A stretch of 12,314 nucleotides of DNA from Rhodobacterales bacterium 34-62-10 (GTDB taxonomy: Bacteria; Pseudomonadota; Alphaproteobacteria; Rhodobacterales; Rhodobacteraceae), in assembly GCA_002282555.1 (NCBI GenBank), contig NCJR01000024.1, forward strand, positions 1 through 12,314, written 5' to 3'. Both the position numbers and the translations under genes were made by a program. Of this stretch, positions 1-5,971 are shown one piece after another (positions within the stretch are counted from its first letter, which is position 1; each line of letters opens with the position of its first letter). Under the pieces are notes generated by a model. The model did no database searches, was not told the origin of the DNA, and was given only the letters and a program-made list of their open reading frames with translations.

Positions 1-9
1 GACCCCCAC

Positions 10-99
10 GGAGAGGTGGCAGAGTGGTCGAATGCGGCGGTCTCGAAAACCGTTGTCGGTGCAAGCCGACCCAGGGTTCGAATCCCTGTCTCTCCGCCA
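10..99 (+). tRNA. tRNA-Ser (anticodon CGA)
   Basis: This is a 90-nt class II tRNA that decodes UCG serine codons. The acceptor stem pairs 10-16 with 89-95, with G16-U89 as the only wobble. The discriminator is G96 and the CCA end (97-99) is encoded. The anticodon stem pairs 37-41 with 49-53 and its 7-nt loop (42-48) carries CGA at 44-46. The long variable arm and the GGTTCGAATCC T-arm (about 74-84) are typical of tRNA-Ser. The upstream promoter lies outside the window. I saw no second copy of the 3' end in the window that would suggest an attachment site. Confidence 0.97.
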
Positions 100-135
100 C
101 TTTCCCCAAGACCGCTTATGTGTTTTGACGCGTTT

Positions 136-164
136 CCCCCCTTGATTGGCGGGAAATCGGGGGG
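136..164. terminator. GC-rich hairpin downstream of tRNA-Ser
   Basis: Six C residues (136-141) pair with six G residues (159-164). After a two-base bulge, GATT (144-147) pairs with AATC (155-158) around a 7-nt loop. It begins 36 bases after the tRNA and could end or protect its transcript. No T-run follows, so it is not a canonical intrinsic terminator. The function is inferred from position only. Confidence 0.3.
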
Positions 165-298
165 CATCCTGCGCCTGCTGCCCTTGGCGCGATGCCAGTG
201 GTGGCCGCCCAGAACCGCGCAATGCAAGGCCAACGCACCCAATTCATCCGGACGTCACCGTTGATCACGTCATAAGCAACGGCTTGTGATGATTATCC
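165..298. other. Intergenic stretch without recognisable gene
   Basis: The region between tRNA-Ser and dctP (100-427) exceeds 300 bases. Open frames crossing it are short: one starts inside the tRNA and another runs into dctP in the wrong frame, and neither looks coding. Beyond the tRNA-proximal hairpin and the dctP promoter-proximal elements listed separately, I see nothing I can identify. Confidence 0.6.
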
Positions 299-327
299 TT
301 GACAGAATTGCTGACCGCAAAGATGTT
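299..327 (+). promoter_or_regulatory. Candidate sigma-70 type promoter for dctPQM
   Basis: A perfect TTGACA -35 hexamer (299-304) is followed after 17 bases by GATGTT (322-327), a weak -10 that keeps the important A at position 2 and T at position 6. Transcription would begin near 334, leaving a 5' leader of about 90 bases. The AT-rich block 320-348 stands out from the surrounding GC-rich DNA, which supports a promoter here. The weak -10 fits a promoter needing activation or derepression. Confidence 0.4.
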
Positions 328-338
328 TCTATACAAAC
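325..338. promoter_or_regulatory. Near-palindrome upstream of dctP, candidate repressor operator
   Basis: GTTT-C-TATA-C-AAAC is a 14-bp dyad in which only the C329/C334 pair is mismatched. Its core, TTCTATACAA (327-336), differs at one base from TTGTATACAA, the kind of palindrome bound by FCD-type GntR regulators that often control carboxylate uptake genes. It overlaps the candidate -10 and start region, where a repressor would act. No GntR gene is in the window, so the cognate regulator is unknown. Confidence 0.3.
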
Positions 339-427
339 AATAAAAACACGACCGGCTAACCAGAAAACAGACGCCAGACCGCAGGTGAAAAAAGGCGGAT
401 CGGCATCACCTTCAACAGGAGAGACAT

Positions 428-1408
428 ATGAAATATTTCACGACAGCCGTGGTCATGACAGCGGTCATGGGCATACCGGGTGCATCCTTGGCGCAGGAAA
501 AGACCTTTCGCGTCGGACTGATCACCCCGCAGGTCCATGTCTGGAACCAGGAGGTTGACGCGATGGGCGTGACCCTGGGCGAAATGTCCGGCGGCCGTCT
601 TGCCGTGACTGCCTTCCCCTCGGGTCAGTTGGGCAGCGAAGAGACGATGCTGCAACAGCTTCAGACCGGCGCGCTTGACATGGCATGGCTGACCACAGCC
701 GGCCTGACGGTACGTGTCCCCGATCTGGCAGCCATTCACGCGCCCTTCCTTGTCGACAATATCGCCGATGCCGCCAAGGTCCTGCGCTCGGACGATGCGC
801 GCGAGATCCTTGATGCGCTGCCTGCCGCCACCGGAACCGTCGGCCTGTGCTATGCCATGACAGGGATGCGTCAGATCATGGCCAAGAACCCCATGGCCTC
901 GGCGCAGGATCTGGACGGGCTGCGTTTCCGCATCACCCCGGCACCGCCGATCCAGACCTTCTTCGAGATGTTCGGCGCCGCCCCCGCCCCGATGCCCCTG
1001 ACGCAGGTCTATGACGCGCTGGCGAACGGCCAGATCGACGCTATCGACATGGACCACGAGTCGATCCTGAACTTCGGCTATCACGATCACGCCAAACACA
1101 TGCTGGAAACCAATCACCAGATGTTCGGCATGGTGGCGCTTGTCTCGGGTCGTGTCTGGGCGACCCTGTCGGACGAGGACAAGAAGATCGTTCAGGACGC
1201 CGCTCAGAAGCATTGCGATCAGACCGTTGACCGCTTTGTTTCCGAGGAAGACAGCAAGCTGGAACGGTTGAAGGCAGTCGAAGGCCTGACCATCACCGAG
1301 AATGTGGGTCCCGAATTCTTCGGTGACATCGTCACGCGCTGGGATGCGGAATGGTCCGACAAGACGCCCTATGTCGCCCGTCTGCGTGAACTGACCAAGT
1401 CGTTCTGA
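428..1408 (+). CDS. dctP: TRAP transporter solute-binding protein, DctP family
   Basis: This is the periplasmic binding protein of a tripartite ATP-independent (TRAP) transporter, which captures the solute and delivers it to the DctQM membrane complex. The 326-aa length is normal for DctP. Residues 1-22 form a Sec signal peptide with a hydrophobic core and a probable cleavage after Ser-Leu-Ala, before QEKTF. The GLRFRIT segment (164-170) holds the family arginine (R168 by position) that usually binds the substrate carboxylate. The stretch PLTQVYDALANGQIDAID (190-207) is also typical of the family. A strong AGGAG (417-421) lies six bases before the ATG. The gene leads an operon with dctQ and dctM. 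The solute cannot be read from sequence; an organic acid is the default expectation. Confidence 0.93.
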   Translation: MKYFTTAVVMTAVMGIPGASLAQEKTFRVGLITPQVHVWNQEVDAMGVTLGEMSGGRLAVTAFPSGQLGSEETMLQQLQTGALDMAWLTTAGLTVRVPDLAAIHAPFLVDNIADAAKVLRSDDAREILDALPAATGTVGLCYAMTGMRQIMAKNPMASAQDLDGLRFRITPAPPIQTFFEMFGAAPAPMPLTQVYDALANGQIDAIDMDHESILNFGYHDHAKHMLETNHQMFGMVALVSGRVWATLSDEDKKIVQDAAQKHCDQTVDRFVSEEDSKLERLKAVEGLTITENVGPEFFGDIVTRWDAEWSDKTPYVARLRELTKSF

Positions 1409-1420
1409 TCTTCCAAAGGT

Positions 1421-1448
1421 GCCGGCGGAACGCTTGTGTTTCGCCGGC
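1421..1448 (+). terminator. Intergenic stem-loop between dctP and dctQ
   Basis: GCCGGCGGAA (1421-1430) pairs with TTTCGCCGGC (1439-1448), giving a 10-bp stem that includes one G-U pair, with an 8-nt loop. It is followed by five C residues and TTTT. Such stem-loops commonly follow binding-protein genes of transporters, where they partly terminate transcription or stabilise the upstream mRNA so the binding protein is made in excess. The interrupted T-run suggests partial rather than full termination. Confidence 0.5.
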
Positions 1449-1471
1449 CCCCTTTTCATAAAGAGCACCCC

Positions 1472-2053
1472 ATGATCCCCAGAACCTTGTCAAAGCTCTC
1501 GACCGGGCTGAGTGCGGTTGAACGTCTCATGCTCAAGCTTCTCATTGGCGGGCTGACAGTTTCGGTCCTGATGAACGTCCTGTTGCGGATGGTCGGAATC
1601 ACACTTGCATGGGCGGATGAGGCCGGGGTCTACGCCATGGTTTTGGCGGGCTTTGTCGGTGCCTCATTGATGTTGCGGGCCCGGATTGACCCTGCCGTGC
1701 TGCTGCTGCACGAGTTTTTGCCGCCGCGTGCCTGCCGTATCCTTCGCATCACGGTCTCGGCGCTGTCGGCGGCTTTCGGGATGATCCTGCTTTACCTCTG
1801 CCTGCGGTGGTTCGACCCGGTCGCGATCATCAAGGCTGGTTTTGACGCCTCCGCTTTCGAGGCCGCGACCTTCAATTTCATCTACACCGACGTCACCCCC
1901 GTTATCGGCGCGCCCACGTTCATCCTTTATCTGATCATTCCGTTCTTCGCCGTTGCCATCACGATCCATGCGCTGACAAATCTCTGCGAGGATTTGAACC
2001 TGATCGACCGCCCCGCCGACCCTGCGGGCCTTGCCATGGACATCGTACAATGA
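1472..2053 (+). CDS. dctQ: TRAP transporter small permease, DctQ family
   Basis: This is the small membrane subunit of the TRAP transporter, which partners DctM and helps the solute-loaded binding protein dock. The 193-aa product has four hydrophobic helices, at about residues 21-42, 52-75, 88-110 and 143-170. The segment NVLLRMVG...LAWADEAGVYAMVLAGFVGASLMLR (about 36-71) matches the conserved DctQ core, in which an arginine is followed by W-x-(D/E)-E. I chose the ATG at 1472, which has AAAGAG six bases upstream. An in-frame GTG at 1436 would add 12 residues but sits inside the intergenic hairpin and has no ribosome site. The TGA overlaps the dctM ATG by four bases (ATGA), indicating translational coupling. 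Confidence 0.9.
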   Translation: MIPRTLSKLSTGLSAVERLMLKLLIGGLTVSVLMNVLLRMVGITLAWADEAGVYAMVLAGFVGASLMLRARIDPAVLLLHEFLPPRACRILRITVSALSAAFGMILLYLCLRWFDPVAIIKAGFDASAFEAATFNFIYTDVTPVIGAPTFILYLIIPFFAVAITIHALTNLCEDLNLIDRPADPAGLAMDIVQ

Positions 2054-3309
2054 CCGCTATCGCCTTTTTCCTGCTGGTTCTGATCGGCCTGCCCATCGGG
2101 ATCGTGCTCTGCGCATCGGCTTTGGTGTTCATCCAGACCTCGGGCAATGCGGTTCTTCTGGACAGTTTCGGGCTGCAACTGTTCAGCGCGCTGAACAATT
2201 TCGGTCTGCTGGCAATCCCGCTGTTCATCCTGATCGGCGAGTTGATGAACGGCTCGGGTATCACCCAGCGCCTGATCCGGCTTGCAGCGGTATTTGTCGG
2301 CAATCTCAAGGGTGGCTTGGCCTACATCAACCTGCTGGCCAATATGATGGTTGCCTCGATCCTCGGCTCGGCCACCGCGCAGATCGCGATGATGACGCAA
2401 GTCATGGTGCCCGAGATGGAGAAGGCGGGCTACCGCCGGGATTTCTCAACCGCAGTAACCGCTTTCGGTGGTCTCTTGGGGCCGATCATTCCGCCGTCGA
2501 TCGTCTTTGTCGTCTATGCGGTGCTTGCGCAGCTGGCCGTGCGTGACATGCTGCTGGCAGGATTGATCCCGGGCCTGATCCTGACGGTTCTGTTCATGGG
2601 CACGATCGCCTTGCTGGGCTATTGGCACGACTATCCGCGCGGCGAAAGCATCAGCTGGCCCAAGCGCATGGCTGCATTGCGCGACGCGGCCCCCATGCTG
2701 GTGATCCCGGGCATCATCATCGGCACGATCATAGGCGGCTACGGCTCTCCGACCGAGGCGGCGGCACTGGGCGCGCTCTGCGCCACCATCCTTGGCATGT
2801 TCTTCACCAAGACCCTGAAAGTGCGCGACTTCGGGGCAATCCTGCTGCGCACCGGCATCAACTCGGCGCTGGTGCTGTTTCTGGTGGCGGCGGCGGGCGT
2901 CTTCTCATGGGTTCTGGTGTTCGGAGAGGTCCCTCAAACCGTCGCCGCATGGATCGAAACCGTGGCCACCACGCCCACCGCCTTCCTGCTTCTGGTGCTG
3001 GTGATCCTGCTGCTGGTGGGCACTGTGATCGACGGGATCGCCGGGCTGATCATGGTGGTGCCAATCCTGCTGCCCATCGCGACCGAGGTCTATGGTATCC
3101 ATCCTGTGCATTTCGGTGTCGTCGTGTCGATCAACCTGATCCTTGGATTGTTGACCCCGCCCGTCGGCATTGGTCTTTATATCGCGGCCAACGTGGCCAA
3201 GGTCAGCCCGATCAAGGTGTTTGTCGTGGCCCTGCCCTTCTTTGCGGTCACGATTATGGCGCTGTTGCTCTTTGCGCTGGTGCCGCAGATCAGCCTTGCC
3301 TTCATCTGA
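2050..3309 (+). CDS. dctM: TRAP transporter large permease, DctM family
   Basis: This is the large membrane subunit of the TRAP transporter and the ion-coupled channel through which the solute crosses the inner membrane. The 419-aa product is full length for DctM and is hydrophobic throughout, with about 11-13 membrane segments. Family landmarks are visible: LLAIPLFILIGELMNGSG (53-70), GPIIPPSI (144-151), GYGSPTEAAALG (about 230-241) and the second-half repeat LGLLTPPVG (near 365-373). The two PP-containing motifs reflect the inverted-repeat fold of the ion transporter superfamily. The start codon overlaps the dctQ stop, and there is no strong ribosome site of its own, so translation probably depends on dctQ. 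A hairpin terminator follows 15 bases after the stop. Confidence 0.95.
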   Translation: MTAIAFFLLVLIGLPIGIVLCASALVFIQTSGNAVLLDSFGLQLFSALNNFGLLAIPLFILIGELMNGSGITQRLIRLAAVFVGNLKGGLAYINLLANMMVASILGSATAQIAMMTQVMVPEMEKAGYRRDFSTAVTAFGGLLGPIIPPSIVFVVYAVLAQLAVRDMLLAGLIPGLILTVLFMGTIALLGYWHDYPRGESISWPKRMAALRDAAPMLVIPGIIIGTIIGGYGSPTEAAALGALCATILGMFFTKTLKVRDFGAILLRTGINSALVLFLVAAAGVFSWVLVFGEVPQTVAAWIETVATTPTAFLLLVLVILLLVGTVIDGIAGLIMVVPILLPIATEVYGIHPVHFGVVVSINLILGLLTPPVGIGLYIAANVAKVSPIKVFVVALPFFAVTIMALLLFALVPQISLAFI

Positions 3310-3324
3310 TCCGCAACAACAAAA

Positions 3325-3348
3325 GCCGCCCCGAACCAGCGGGGCGGC
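3325..3348. terminator. Bidirectional terminator between dctM and the convergent operon
   Basis: GCCGCCCC (3325-3332) pairs perfectly with GGGGCGGC (3341-3348) around an 8-nt loop. On the plus strand it is followed by CTTCATT, a poor T-tract. On the minus strand it is followed by CTTTTGTTGTTG, a better one. The stops of dctM and the convergent methyltransferase gene flank it, so one element can end both operons. Confidence 0.7.
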
Positions 3349-3371
3349 CTTCATTCAAGTCTCCGCAAAGA

Positions 3372-4430
3372 TCAGCCGCGACGACGACGTCCACCACCGA
3401 CGCGCCCACCGCGGCTGCCATCCCCCTCCACCGCTGGCGCACGGTTGGCGCGGATCCATTCTGCGCCGGATGGGTCGTTGTTCATCAGGAAATTCGCCGC
3501 GCGGATCGCCTCAAGCTCGGACCCGGCGCGCGCCTTGGTCGAACCAAGGCCCGTCAACTGGCAGAACAGTTCCAGATCCATGTCGTCGGGCACGATGATG
3601 CCGGCCTCGGCCAATGCCAGTTTCTTTTCTTCGATCTTGGACATCGGCACCGGCAGGGCAATCGGGTTCATGATCGCGGATGTCATGCCAGCGGTGATCG
3701 CCATCGGCAAAAAGGCGTTGTTGATCCCGTGACGATTGGGCAGACCAAAGCTGATGTTTGACGCGCCGCACGTGGTGTTCACGCCCAATTCCTCACGCAG
3801 GCGACGGACCAAGGCGAAGACCTGCAAGCCCGCCGTGCCCATCGCGCCAATCGGCATCACCAGCGGATCGACCACAATATCATGCGCTGGAATGCCGAAA
3901 TCGGCAGCCCGCTGCACGATCTTTTTCGCCACTTCGAAACGCACATCGGGGTCTTCCGAAATGCCCGTGTCGTCGTTGGAAATCGCCACCACCGGCACGT
4001 TGTATTTCTTGACCAGCGGCAGCACGAATTCCAGCCGCTCCTCCTCGCCCGTCACGGAGTTGAGCAAGGGACGCCCCTCGGTGACCTTCAACCCTTCCTC
4101 AAGCGCGGCAGGGACCGAACTGTCGATGCACAACGGCACATCCACCAGACCCTGCACCAGCTCCAGCATCCGCCGCATCAAGGGCGGCTCGGTCTCGTTC
4201 GGGTTGGGGTTGGAGTTGTAGACGACGCCCGCGTTGATATCCAGAACTGTGGCCCCGGCCGCGACCTGCGCCAGCGCGTCCTTCTCGACGGTGGAAAAAT
4301 CCCCCGCCTCAAGCTCGGCGGCCAGCTTCTTGCGCCCCGTGGGGTTGATACGCTCGCCGATCACGCAGAAGGGCTGATCAAAGCCGATGATTGCGGTCTT
4401 GGTCTTGGATTCGATGATCGTGCGGGTCAT
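3372..4430 (-). CDS. Methyltetrahydrofolate:corrinoid methyltransferase-like protein (pterin-binding domain)
   Basis: It probably moves a methyl group between tetrahydrofolate and a corrinoid (B12) protein, as AcsE, MtrH-like enzymes and the folate domain of MetH do. The 352-aa product shows the pterin-binding TIM-barrel signatures: GERINPTG (25-32), DIN (64-66), IDSS (102-105), NSVTGE (124-129), DPLVMPIG (188-195) and GASNISFGLPNRHGINNAF (222-240). The last closely resembles AcsE, including the Asn that contacts N5 of the folate. It is too unlike FolP (no sulfonamide-site motif set) to be dihydropteroate synthase. An Arg/Gly-rich tail (339-352) follows the barrel. It lies 23 bases after the MetF-like gene and is the last gene of that operon. 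A GAGGA lies 11-12 bases before the ATG. The corrinoid partner is not in the window. Confidence 0.85.
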   Translation of the reverse strand: MTRTIIESKTKTAIIGFDQPFCVIGERINPTGRKKLAAELEAGDFSTVEKDALAQVAAGATVLDINAGVVYNSNPNPNETEPPLMRRMLELVQGLVDVPLCIDSSVPAALEEGLKVTEGRPLLNSVTGEEERLEFVLPLVKKYNVPVVAISNDDTGISEDPDVRFEVAKKIVQRAADFGIPAHDIVVDPLVMPIGAMGTAGLQVFALVRRLREELGVNTTCGASNISFGLPNRHGINNAFLPMAITAGMTSAIMNPIALPVPMSKIEEKKLALAEAGIIVPDDMDLELFCQLTGLGSTKARAGSELEAIRAANFLMNNDPSGAEWIRANRAPAVEGDGSRGGRVGGGRRRRG

Positions 4431-4453
4431 GGGTCAGCTTATCCTCAGGTCTG

Positions 4454-5392
4454 TTAAGGGGCGGTCTGCGCAGCAGGAGTGCCAGAGCGTCCGCCATGTT
4501 GAATGGCCCAGTTGGCATTGGTCGTGATGCCGCCAAGCGGGAAGAAATGCACATGTTCGATGTTGAAATCGGGGTTTGCGGCCTTGTGCGCGGCAAGGTC
4601 GGCCACAACCTCGGTCGGCTCGTAAGGCAGCAGCAGCTTGGACACATCCATCGCGCGCTTCTGCAACACCTTGAGGCTGGGACCCACACCGCAGGCGATG
4701 GCGAATTTGATCAGCGTCTGCAGCTTGGCTGGCCCCGCGATGCCGATATGGATCGGCAGATCGATCCCTTCCGCGCGCAGCCGGTCGGCCCATGCAATGA
4801 TCGGTTTCGCCTCGAAAGCAAACTGCGTCGCCAGCGCCATTTTCGCATCCGTCCGCAAGGAAAACGCCTGTTTCCAGCGCAGCGCCTCCATCACGATCCG
4901 GTCGCCACCATTGGTGTCGATGTCGCGGTTGCCCTCGGGATGGCCCGCGACATGCAAACGCGTGAACCCGTCAAACAGGCCCGTCTCCATCAACTGCATG
5001 GAACTGTCGAAATCCCCCGCAGGTGTGCTGACACCGCCGCCCAGAAGCAGCGCCTGATCCACCCCGGCCTCACCCTTGTAGCGGGCGATCCAATCGGCCA
5101 GCGTGACGCGATCCTTGATGATCCGCGCCGGGAAATGCGGCATGACGGGATAGCCATCCCGCGCCAGACGGCGGGCGGTCGCGACCATGTCCTCGATCGG
5201 GGTGCCCTCGATATGGGCGATATAGACGCGCGTGCCCTCGGGCAGCAGGGCGCGGAAATCCTCGACCTTCTCGGCGGTGCGCGGCATCACCTCGATGGAA
5301 TAGCCCTGCAAGAAGGCTTCGACCTGCGCATTCGCGGGGCCATTCCCCGAGGCGTGGCTGTCGTCACGTTTGCGGAAATTCAACAATGCCAT
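4454..5392 (-). CDS. Atypical methylenetetrahydrofolate reductase (MetF-like)
   Basis: It is predicted to interconvert 5,10-methylene- and 5-methyl-tetrahydrofolate with a flavin. The 312-aa product fits the MTHFR barrel. YSIEVMPRTAEK (31-42) corresponds to the FEFFPPKT start with its conserved Glu (E34). MPHFPAR (84-90), AGHPEGN (149-155) and ATQFAFEAKPI (188-198, with Q190) also match. The RGD motif that holds a key Asp in E. coli MetF aligns with GGG (118-120), which is unusual. I chose the ATG at 5392 because GGGAGG lies five bases upstream. An upstream ATG at 5428 would add 12 residues and overlap the previous stop by four bases. In this setting it probably oxidises methyl-THF generated by the next gene or supplies it; the direction is not shown by sequence. 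Confidence 0.83.
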   Translation of the reverse strand: MALLNFRKRDDSHASGNGPANAQVEAFLQGYSIEVMPRTAEKVEDFRALLPEGTRVYIAHIEGTPIEDMVATARRLARDGYPVMPHFPARIIKDRVTLADWIARYKGEAGVDQALLLGGGVSTPAGDFDSSMQLMETGLFDGFTRLHVAGHPEGNRDIDTNGGDRIVMEALRWKQAFSLRTDAKMALATQFAFEAKPIIAWADRLRAEGIDLPIHIGIAGPAKLQTLIKFAIACGVGPSLKVLQKRAMDVSKLLLPYEPTEVVADLAAHKAANPDFNIEHVHFFPLGGITTNANWAIQHGGRSGTPAAQTAP

Positions 5393-5397
5393 AGCGG

Positions 5398-5403
5398 CCT
5401 CCC
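5398..5403 (-). promoter_or_regulatory. Ribosome binding site fixing the start of the MetF-like gene
   Basis: GGGAGG on the minus strand lies five bases before the ATG at 5392. The alternative upstream ATG at 5428 depends on coupling to the preceding stop codon, so this strong site favours the shorter protein beginning MALLNF. Confidence 0.7.
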
Positions 5404-5424
5404 ACAGGCGCGGCGGGGTCGTGC

Positions 5425-5733
5425 TCATTCAGCAGCGGCCCATCCATTATTGGCGATCAGGGCCTTGATCCGGTCCTGATCATATGAGGCTTCAAGCCTT
5501 GCAGCCTCAGCCTCGGCGATCTCCGAAGGGTTGTCCCCCTCGACCGTATAGGGATCAGCCTTGCGCCACTCGGACAGATAGTCATCGGTGCCGGCCGCGC
5601 CCGTTTTCATCGCAGCCCGGTCGATGGCCTGCTCGAAGCGTTCTGCCAGTTGCCGCTTGGCCCCTGTCCGACCACGTCCCACGATGACCTGGGCCGGGAT
5701 GTCGCGCCAATAGACAATGGTGACGTCGGGCAT
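5425..5733 (-). CDS. Small conserved protein of the 'virulence factor' family (PF13769 type)
   Basis: This 102-aa soluble protein has no signal peptide or membrane segment. The N-terminal sequence VTIVYWRDIPAQVIVGRGR (4-22) followed by KRQLAERFEQAIDRAAMKTG (26-45) and DDYLSEWRK (50-58) matches what I remember of PF13769, named 'virulence factor' without a known biochemical role. Here it is the first gene of an operon with the MetF-like and methyltransferase genes, so a role in corrinoid/folate C1 metabolism is more likely than virulence. I chose the ATG at 5733, with AAGGGG about nine bases upstream, because homologous sequence starts there. An in-frame ATG at 5787 would add 18 low-complexity residues. 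The biochemical function is unknown. Confidence 0.75.
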   Translation of the reverse strand: MPDVTIVYWRDIPAQVIVGRGRTGAKRQLAERFEQAIDRAAMKTGAAGTDDYLSEWRKADPYTVEGDNPSEIAEAEAARLEASYDQDRIKALIANNGWAAAE

Positions 5734-5778
5734 TGCTTGATTCCCCTTGTACGGTTCGCCCTGTCTACTGCCCTTCGC

Positions 5779-5804
5779 TTGCGACAAAGGGGCGAATTTC
5801 GACA
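5779..5804. promoter_or_regulatory. Tandem TTKCGACA half-sites upstream of the C1 operon
   Basis: TTGCGACA (5779-5786) and TTTCGACA (5797-5804) are direct repeats, 18 bp start to start, about 46-70 bases upstream of the small C1-operon protein. Seven of eight bases agree. Direct repeats near two helical turns apart suit an AraC- or response-regulator-type dimer. The regulator is unknown, and in a GC-rich genome a chance match is possible. Confidence 0.25.
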
Positions 5805-5851
5805 GATGGGCCGCGCCTTGCGACCTGCGCCCTTCTACACCGCATGTCCGG

Positions 5852-5870
5852 CCCGGCGCTACTGGCCGGG
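5852..5870. repeat. Hairpin in the divergent intergenic region
   Basis: CCCGGC (5852-5857) pairs with GCCGGG (5865-5870) around a 7-nt loop. It lies in the region between the divergent C1 operon and ppx. There is no T-tract on either side, so it is not a typical terminator. No function can be assigned. Confidence 0.3.
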
Positions 5871-5900
5871 ATTGGAAAAATCCTAAAGATGATCTTGAAC

Positions 5901-5915
5901 CAAGCGGGACGCTTG
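5901..5915. repeat. Perfect inverted repeat upstream of ppx
   Basis: CAAGCG (5901-5906) and CGCTTG (5910-5915) flank a three-base GGA spacer, centred about 65 bases before the ppx start. A weak TTGAAC -35-like sequence (5895-5900) abuts it, but I see no good -10. It could be an operator or a small hairpin in the ppx leader. Confidence 0.3.
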
Positions 5916-5971
5916 CGCGCAGGCCCTGATCTCACTACTTTGAGGGTAACTCGAAATGGAGGGCGTATCCC

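Noticed and set aside
10..99. tRNA-Ser as an integration site for a genomic island
   Set aside because: No second copy of the tRNA 3' end, no integrase and no mobility gene is visible. The neighbouring genes have base composition and codon use like the rest.
16..264. Open frame beginning inside the tRNA
   Set aside because: It overlaps the tRNA structure, has no ribosome site and its translation is low-complexity Pro/Arg-rich, as expected of a chance frame in GC-rich DNA.
356..1468. Long antisense frame opposite dctP
   Set aside because: Its composition (Gly, Arg, His, Gln-rich) is a shadow of the dctP codons, while the plus strand encodes a complete DctP with a signal peptide.
2622..3761. 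Long plus-strand frame running from dctM past the terminator
   Set aside because: It is Arg/Gly/His-rich, crosses the dctM stop and the bidirectional terminator, and runs antisense into the methyltransferase. It is a frame shadow.
3372..4430. Dihydropteroate synthase (folP)
   Set aside because: The pterin-binding fold is shared, but the GASNISFGLPNR segment and the neighbouring MTHFR gene fit methyltetrahydrofolate:corrinoid methyltransferases rather than FolP.
4496..5479. Long frame antisense to the MetF-like gene
   Set aside because: The minus strand carries recognisable MTHFR motifs; the plus frame shows none and is a codon-bias shadow.
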